NCBI GenBank assembly: GCA_041557595.1
Contig: JBFFGE010000206.1
Span: 1-7,715 of the forward strand
DNA: 7,715 nt
Direction of reading: 5' to 3'
From: JAOTYV01 sp041557595
Lineage (GTDB): Bacteria > Pseudomonadota > Alphaproteobacteria > UBA8366
Shown piece after piece: positions 4,671 to 7,715 of this stretch. The notes below the pieces were generated by a model. That model saw only the letters and a program-made list of their open reading frames with translations, was not told the DNA's origin and did not search any database. The translations under genes and the position numbers were made by a program. Numbering within the stretch: position 1 is the first letter of the stretch; every line of letters starts with the position of its first letter.

Positions 4671-6028
4671 CCGGACAATGCCTCGGTCAGGGTTTGCACC
4701 GTCGGGATCGTTTCGAGCGACTCCAGCGTTGCGATAGAGCATTCCAGCGCTTCGCCTTTCAGCACCCGGACTGCGCAACCGCGATACTTGTCCAACAGCT
4801 CGTCGCGGGTCATCGGGTTGCCCGGGCTGCCACGGACGTGATCCACCTGCCGTGTGAAGGTCCGGCCATCCTTCATCGTGATGGTGACCGGGGTCCGACG
4901 GCGCGCCGTCCTGTCTTCCGGCCATTCCGGGTGGGCGTTGACCACGACCTTCTCCAACGCGGCGCGCATCCGTGGCGCGGCACAATAGTCGTCCGCAAAC
5001 GAGTCCAGATCCACGCGACGGTCCAGCAGCATCGCCGCCAGAACGTAGTCGATCGAGAACTTACCGCGGAAGCCGTCTTCGGGTTTGTGGAATCGCACGA
5101 CGTCGAGGAGGTCCGGATGGACGTCCACCTCGAGCCGTTCAACGTCGTCGATCTTGATATCATGTTCCGTCATCAGCGCCTCTGTCGCATCCAGCGCGCG
5201 CAGATTGCCGCCGCAGCACGGATACCGTTTGACCGTCAGGCCGGGGTCGACAATCGACCAGTGCGTTCCAAGCCCGTCGGCCATCTTGTCCAGCGTGTAG
5301 TTTCCGTCTCCATGGAACGCCGCATAGAACCCGTAGTCACCTTCGAGGCCCGCGGGATCGGCAACATAGTCCTTCCGGGCGAGCAAGACCGACGTCACCC
5401 CGGCGCGGGCCGCATTGCCGGCGTGAATGCCCTTGCCCCAGGTGCCGAAATGCTGCGTCAGACCGCCGGCGTTCGCCGCCGCGAGCCCGATGGCCACCCC
5501 CATCTGCGTGGGGTTCAGTCCGGCGATGCTGCCGGCCGCCGCCGCCGCCGCCGAACACCCATAGAGCGAGGTGGGGTGAAACCCGCTGCCCCGCAGCACA
5601 TGCTCGTGCTGGCGGCCGGAGGACGACATGCGCTCGAACACCTCCAGGCCGATACAGACGGCGGCCACAAGGTCGCCGCCGCTCGCACCCGCTGCTTCGG
5701 CCAGGGCGAGGGCCGCGGGCAGGATGCAGGCGGTCGGATGTGAAAAGCCGGTATCGTCGAAATCCAGCAGGTGCGCGAGCGCGCCATTGGCCCATGCGGC
5801 GGACACGACGCCGGTGCGCAGGTCGGTCCCGAGAACGGTCGCCTTCGGGTCGCCACCCTGCTCGCGCGTGATGTCCATGACAATGCGCCCGGCGGGTTCC
5901 GCGGTCGCGGCGAGCGCCACGCCGGTGCAATCCAGGATGTGCCGTTTCGTTGCCGCGATGGCGTCGGCGCTGATGTCGTCAAGGCGCGTCTTGCAGGCAA
6001 ATTCGGAAAGAACCGTCGTTGCTTTCAT
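4667..6028 (-). CDS. MmgE/PrpD-family protein
   Basis: The 453-residue product is full length for the MmgE/PrpD family, which includes 2-methylcitrate dehydratase (PrpD) and cis-aconitate decarboxylase. Typical blocks appear in order: LAHLLDFDDTGFSHPT (84-99), GSGFHPTSLYG (147-157), an alanine-rich helix, GTWGKGIHAGNAARAG (195-210), VKRYPCCGGNLRALDA (266-281), GKFSIDYVLAAMLLD (322-336) and GSPGNPMT near the C-terminus. By comparison with cis-aconitate decarboxylase, Asp91, His97, His151, Lys199 and Lys267 look like active-site positions. The family histidine that usually follows the YP-C motif (T-H-x-A-x-D-A) appears as Leu276 here. The start at 6028 has GGGGA six bases upstream. It lies downstream of the SDR gene with a 127-base gap, probably in the same transcript. 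It likely dehydrates, hydrates, decarboxylates or isomerises a tricarboxylate-like acid; the substrate is unknown. Confidence 0.92.
   Translation of the reverse strand: MKATTVLSEFACKTRLDDISADAIAATKRHILDCTGVALAATAEPAGRIVMDITREQGGDPKATVLGTDLRTGVVSAAWANGALAHLLDFDDTGFSHPTACILPAALALAEAAGASGGDLVAAVCIGLEVFERMSSSGRQHEHVLRGSGFHPTSLYGCSAAAAAAGSIAGLNPTQMGVAIGLAAANAGGLTQHFGTWGKGIHAGNAARAGVTSVLLARKDYVADPAGLEGDYGFYAAFHGDGNYTLDKMADGLGTHWSIVDPGLTVKRYPCCGGNLRALDATEALMTEHDIKIDDVERLEVDVHPDLLDVVRFHKPEDGFRGKFSIDYVLAAMLLDRRVDLDSFADDYCAAPRMRAALEKVVVNAHPEWPEDRTARRRTPVTITMKDGRTFTRQVDHVRGSPGNPMTRDELLDKYRGCAVRVLKGEALECSIATLESLETIPTVQTLTEALSG
5535..5552 (-). repeat. (GCC)6 triplet run inside the MmgE/PrpD gene
   Basis: Six GCC units encode the alanine run in CSAAAAAAG (residues 158-166) of the MmgE/PrpD protein. 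Alanine and glycine helices are normal at this place in the family, so this is codon bias more than an element, but slippage here would change the alanine count. Confidence 0.7.
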
Positions 6029-6102
6029 GGATATTCCCCATTCGAGGCGTAACGCCCCGTTGTTGCACCATATTCCACACCGTCCCGCGGCGGAATCTTC
6101 AT
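6025..6102 (-). CDS. Possible 25-residue leader ORF overlapping the MmgE/PrpD start
   Basis: In the gap between the SDR and MmgE/PrpD genes, an ATG at 6102 opens a 25-codon frame (begins MKIPPRDGVEYG, ends NGEYP). Its TGA overlaps the MmgE/PrpD start as ATGA. Such an overlap is typical of translational coupling. No clear Shine-Dalgarno site precedes it and I recognise no homologue, so it may be chance. Confidence 0.25.
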   Translation of the reverse strand: MKIPPRDGVEYGATTGRYASNGEYP

Positions 6103-6116
6103 GGCATCACAATAGC

Positions 6117-6126
6117 AAGGCGCCTT
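6117..6126. repeat. AAGGCGCCTT palindrome in the SDR-MmgE/PrpD gap
   Basis: A perfect 10-bp palindrome lies 30 bases past the SDR stop. It could be a protein-binding site or part of an intercistronic RNA structure. It has only two-fold symmetry and no loop, and it is the only copy seen. Confidence 0.3.
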
Positions 6127-6155
6127 ACCTGTAGCAAAGAACCCACTCGTTCGAT

Positions 6156-6905
6156 CTACTGCGCCAGATATCCGCCATCCACCGGCAGTTCGATCCCGGT
6201 GATATAGGATGCCTCGTCGCTGGCAAGGAATAGGTTGGCGTTGGCGACTTCCTCGATTTTCCCCTCGCGGCCTATGGGAATCGCGGACATCATCTTGCGA
6301 CGCAACGCGGGGTCCGCCGTCATCATCGACGTCCGCATCGCCGGCATCACGCCGGGATGGACGGAATTGACACGGATGCCGTCGCGGGCGAACTGCACGG
6401 CCGCCGCCTTGGTCGCCAGCCGCACCGCGCCCTTCGCGGCGTTGTAGCCCATATGCACCATGCGCTGGCCGACGAAGCCGGAGATGGACGAGATGTTGAC
6501 GATGGCGCCGCCGCCCGCCTCTTTCATCTTCGGGATGACGGCGCGCATGCCCAGGAACACGCTGCCCGCATTGACCGACATCTGCTGGTCCCAGGTCGCG
6601 GTGTTGAGCAGGTCCGGGTGGCTGCCGCTGACCCCCGCATTGTTGATTAGGATGTCGATCCTTCCATAGGCGGACACCGTCTCCGCGACGAGGGCCGTCC
6701 AATCCGCATCGCCGGTCACGTCGAGCCTGCGGAAGCGGGCCTCGCCGCCGGCATCGCAAATCTCCTTGGCGACGGCGGCGCCTTCGGCCTCCAGCAGGTC
6801 CGCCACGACGACCCGGGCGCCCTCGCGCGCGAACAGCCGCGCCGTTGCCGCCCCCATCCCCGACGCAGCGCCGGTCACGATGGCCACCTTGTCTTTCAAG
6901 CGCAT
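6156..6905 (-). CDS. Short-chain dehydrogenase/reductase (SDR), NAD-type
   Basis: The 249-residue product is a classical SDR, a soluble NAD(P)-dependent alcohol dehydrogenase or ketone reductase that usually forms tetramers. The Rossmann motif TGAASGMG (11-18) binds the cofactor. Asp36 at the end of beta-2 (RVVVADL) favours NAD(H) over NADP(H). LDVTGD (61-66), NNAG (88-91), Asn112, Ser140 in NISSISG, and Tyr154/Lys158 in YNAAK complete the catalytic set, followed by NSVHPG and the C-terminal TGIELPVDGGYL. All key residues are present. The start at 6905 has GGGAGGA five bases upstream, the strongest ribosome site in this run. It lies 66 bases after the racemase-like gene and 127 before MmgE/PrpD, so it is probably co-transcribed with them. 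The sequence resembles cyclopentanol- and 3-alpha-hydroxysteroid-type dehydrogenases in general layout, but the substrate is not determinable. Confidence 0.93.
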   Translation of the reverse strand: MRLKDKVAIVTGAASGMGAATARLFAREGARVVVADLLEAEGAAVAKEICDAGGEARFRRLDVTGDADWTALVAETVSAYGRIDILINNAGVSGSHPDLLNTATWDQQMSVNAGSVFLGMRAVIPKMKEAGGGAIVNISSISGFVGQRMVHMGYNAAKGAVRLATKAAAVQFARDGIRVNSVHPGVMPAMRTSMMTADPALRRKMMSAIPIGREGKIEEVANANLFLASDEASYITGIELPVDGGYLAQ

Positions 6906-6971
6906 GTGTATCCTCCCGTGGTTATCGGAATCAGTGGTGTCTGTCCCTGCAATCGATCTTCAAGGGGTCGC

Positions 6972-7715
6972 CTACGCGCGCGGAATCTTGAGCAAATCAG
7001 GCGGCAAACCCGTGCGGTGCCACATCTCCACTATACTGATCTGTGCGGCAATGCCGTCGATGCACGGCAGTCCGGTCGCGTCGAAAAGGTGGCGCGCGGG
7101 AAACTCCGTCGGACAGATCGAGCCCATGAGGAAACCCATGAGTTCGGCGCCCTGTGCCCGCGCCTGAACCGCACAGTGTTTGAAACGATCCAGCACCTCA
7201 GCGCGGCGCTGCGGGTACTCTGTGTTCGGAATGCCGATGACCGTTTCGGCGACATGGAGATGCCCCACACCGAGCGCATTGTAGAGGTCGCGGTAATGGT
7301 CCTTTATTCCGTCGCGTTCGTCGCGCGGCATGTAGCTGCACGACGCAAACGGGCGCCCAATCACGCCGCACAACAGAGCGGAGGCTTCCGCCGGGCCGGA
7401 CATGGGAATTTTCACGCCCAGCGCGCGCGCCGCCGCCACGCCGGTATCGACGCCGCCAAAGGGACAGAACGCGTCATACCCCTCCTGTTCGGCCTGGGCG
7501 GCGCGCCGCGCCCCCAATTCGTGGGAGCGTTGAACGTTCTCCACGGTTCGATGGATCGCGTCGCTCGGGGCGCCCCATGGCAGAAATCCGGAAGGTTCAG
7601 GCAGGTAGTCCACATCGATTGTTATCGATGGGGTGGCATAGGATTTGATGACGTTGATACGCTGTTCAGCCGCCTCGGGAGAATAGACGCCTCTCGCCGC
7701 GGGGAGCATAAAAAG
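6972..7715 (-). CDS. Asp/Glu/hydantoin racemase-superfamily protein (5' end outside window)
   Basis: The frame is open to the right edge (reading LFMLPAARGVYS), so the ATG at 7707-7709 is probably internal to the first beta strand and the true start lies beyond the window. About 245 residues are seen. The first half has EGYDAFCPFGGVDTG, then LGVKIPMSGPAEASALL. The second has GAELMGFLMGSICPTEF followed by GLPCIDGIAAQ. This two-half layout matches the Asp/Glu racemase superfamily (hydantoin racemase, maleate isomerase, arylmalonate decarboxylase), which uses one cysteine from each half. Cys82 and Cys199 (counted from 7709) are the likely pair, though their surrounding motifs differ from textbook hydantoin racemases. 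It is the first visible gene of the minus-strand run with the SDR and MmgE/PrpD. It might racemise, isomerise or decarboxylate an acid in the pathway. Confidence 0.8.
   Translation of the reverse strand, partial: LFMLPAARGVYSPEAAEQRINVIKSYATPSITIDVDYLPEPSGFLPWGAPSDAIHRTVENVQRSHELGARRAAQAEQEGYDAFCPFGGVDTGVAAARALGVKIPMSGPAEASALLCGVIGRPFASCSYMPRDERDGIKDHYRDLYNALGVGHLHVAETVIGIPNTEYPQRRAEVLDRFKHCAVQARAQGAELMGFLMGSICPTEFPARHLFDATGLPCIDGIAAQISIVEMWHRTGLPPDLLKIPRA

Noticed and set aside
4694..5743. 349-codon plus-strand frame across the MmgE/PrpD gene
   Set aside because: Antisense shadow of a well-supported gene, with arginine- and histidine-rich low-information sequence and no ribosome site.
1..7715. 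CRISPR array, tRNA or integron attC site
   Set aside because: No regularly spaced direct repeats, no cloverleaf-like segments and no attC-like core pair were seen on either strand.

Overview
The window looks like a piece of a GC-rich alphaproteobacterial chromosome, probably a soil or aquatic heterotroph. This rests on the codon use, the Shine-Dalgarno-type starts and the style of the protein families, not on a marker gene. It contains six convincing intact or window-truncated enzyme genes, a truncated sensor-type remnant, and one resistance-type acetyltransferase. No tRNA, rRNA or CRISPR array was seen.

Layout. Bases 3-413 (minus) hold the N-terminus of a CHASE-domain membrane sensor that runs into unrelated sequence and a stop, so it is probably a broken gene. 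Diverging from it, 651-1115 (plus) encodes a GNAT acetyltransferase that closely resembles AAC(3)-I gentamicin acetyltransferases. Then comes a catabolic block. A minus-strand pair consists of a class III (LigB-type) extradiol dioxygenase (3057-2071) followed by an alpha/beta hydrolase with a cysteine nucleophile elbow (1901-1152). An HpcH/HpaI aldolase (3295-4062, plus) is transcribed away from this pair. The 237-bp space between the divergent units carries a CTGTATACAG palindrome that looks like a GntR-family operator. A probable Rho-independent terminator follows the aldolase.

Bases 4063-4666 hold no intact gene. This stretch contains the terminator, a nested inverted repeat, a degraded insertion-sequence remnant (possibly IS6-like) and a striking 17-bp perfect hairpin that abuts the stop codon of the next gene. 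The right part is a minus-strand run: an Asp/Glu/hydantoin racemase-superfamily protein (cut by the right window edge), an SDR oxidoreductase and a MmgE/PrpD-family protein.

Together the genes read as a catabolic accessory region. The dioxygenase would open an aromatic ring, the hydrolase and MmgE/PrpD would process the acid intermediates, the aldolase would cleave a 2-oxo acid product, and the SDR and racemase would handle alcohol and stereochemical steps. The substrate cannot be read from the sequence. The most interesting points are three departures from expected catalytic residues (hydrolase, MmgE/PrpD, racemase), the divergent GntR-like operator, the AAC(3)-I-like gene outside any visible integron, and the structured intergenic DNA around 4145-4670.
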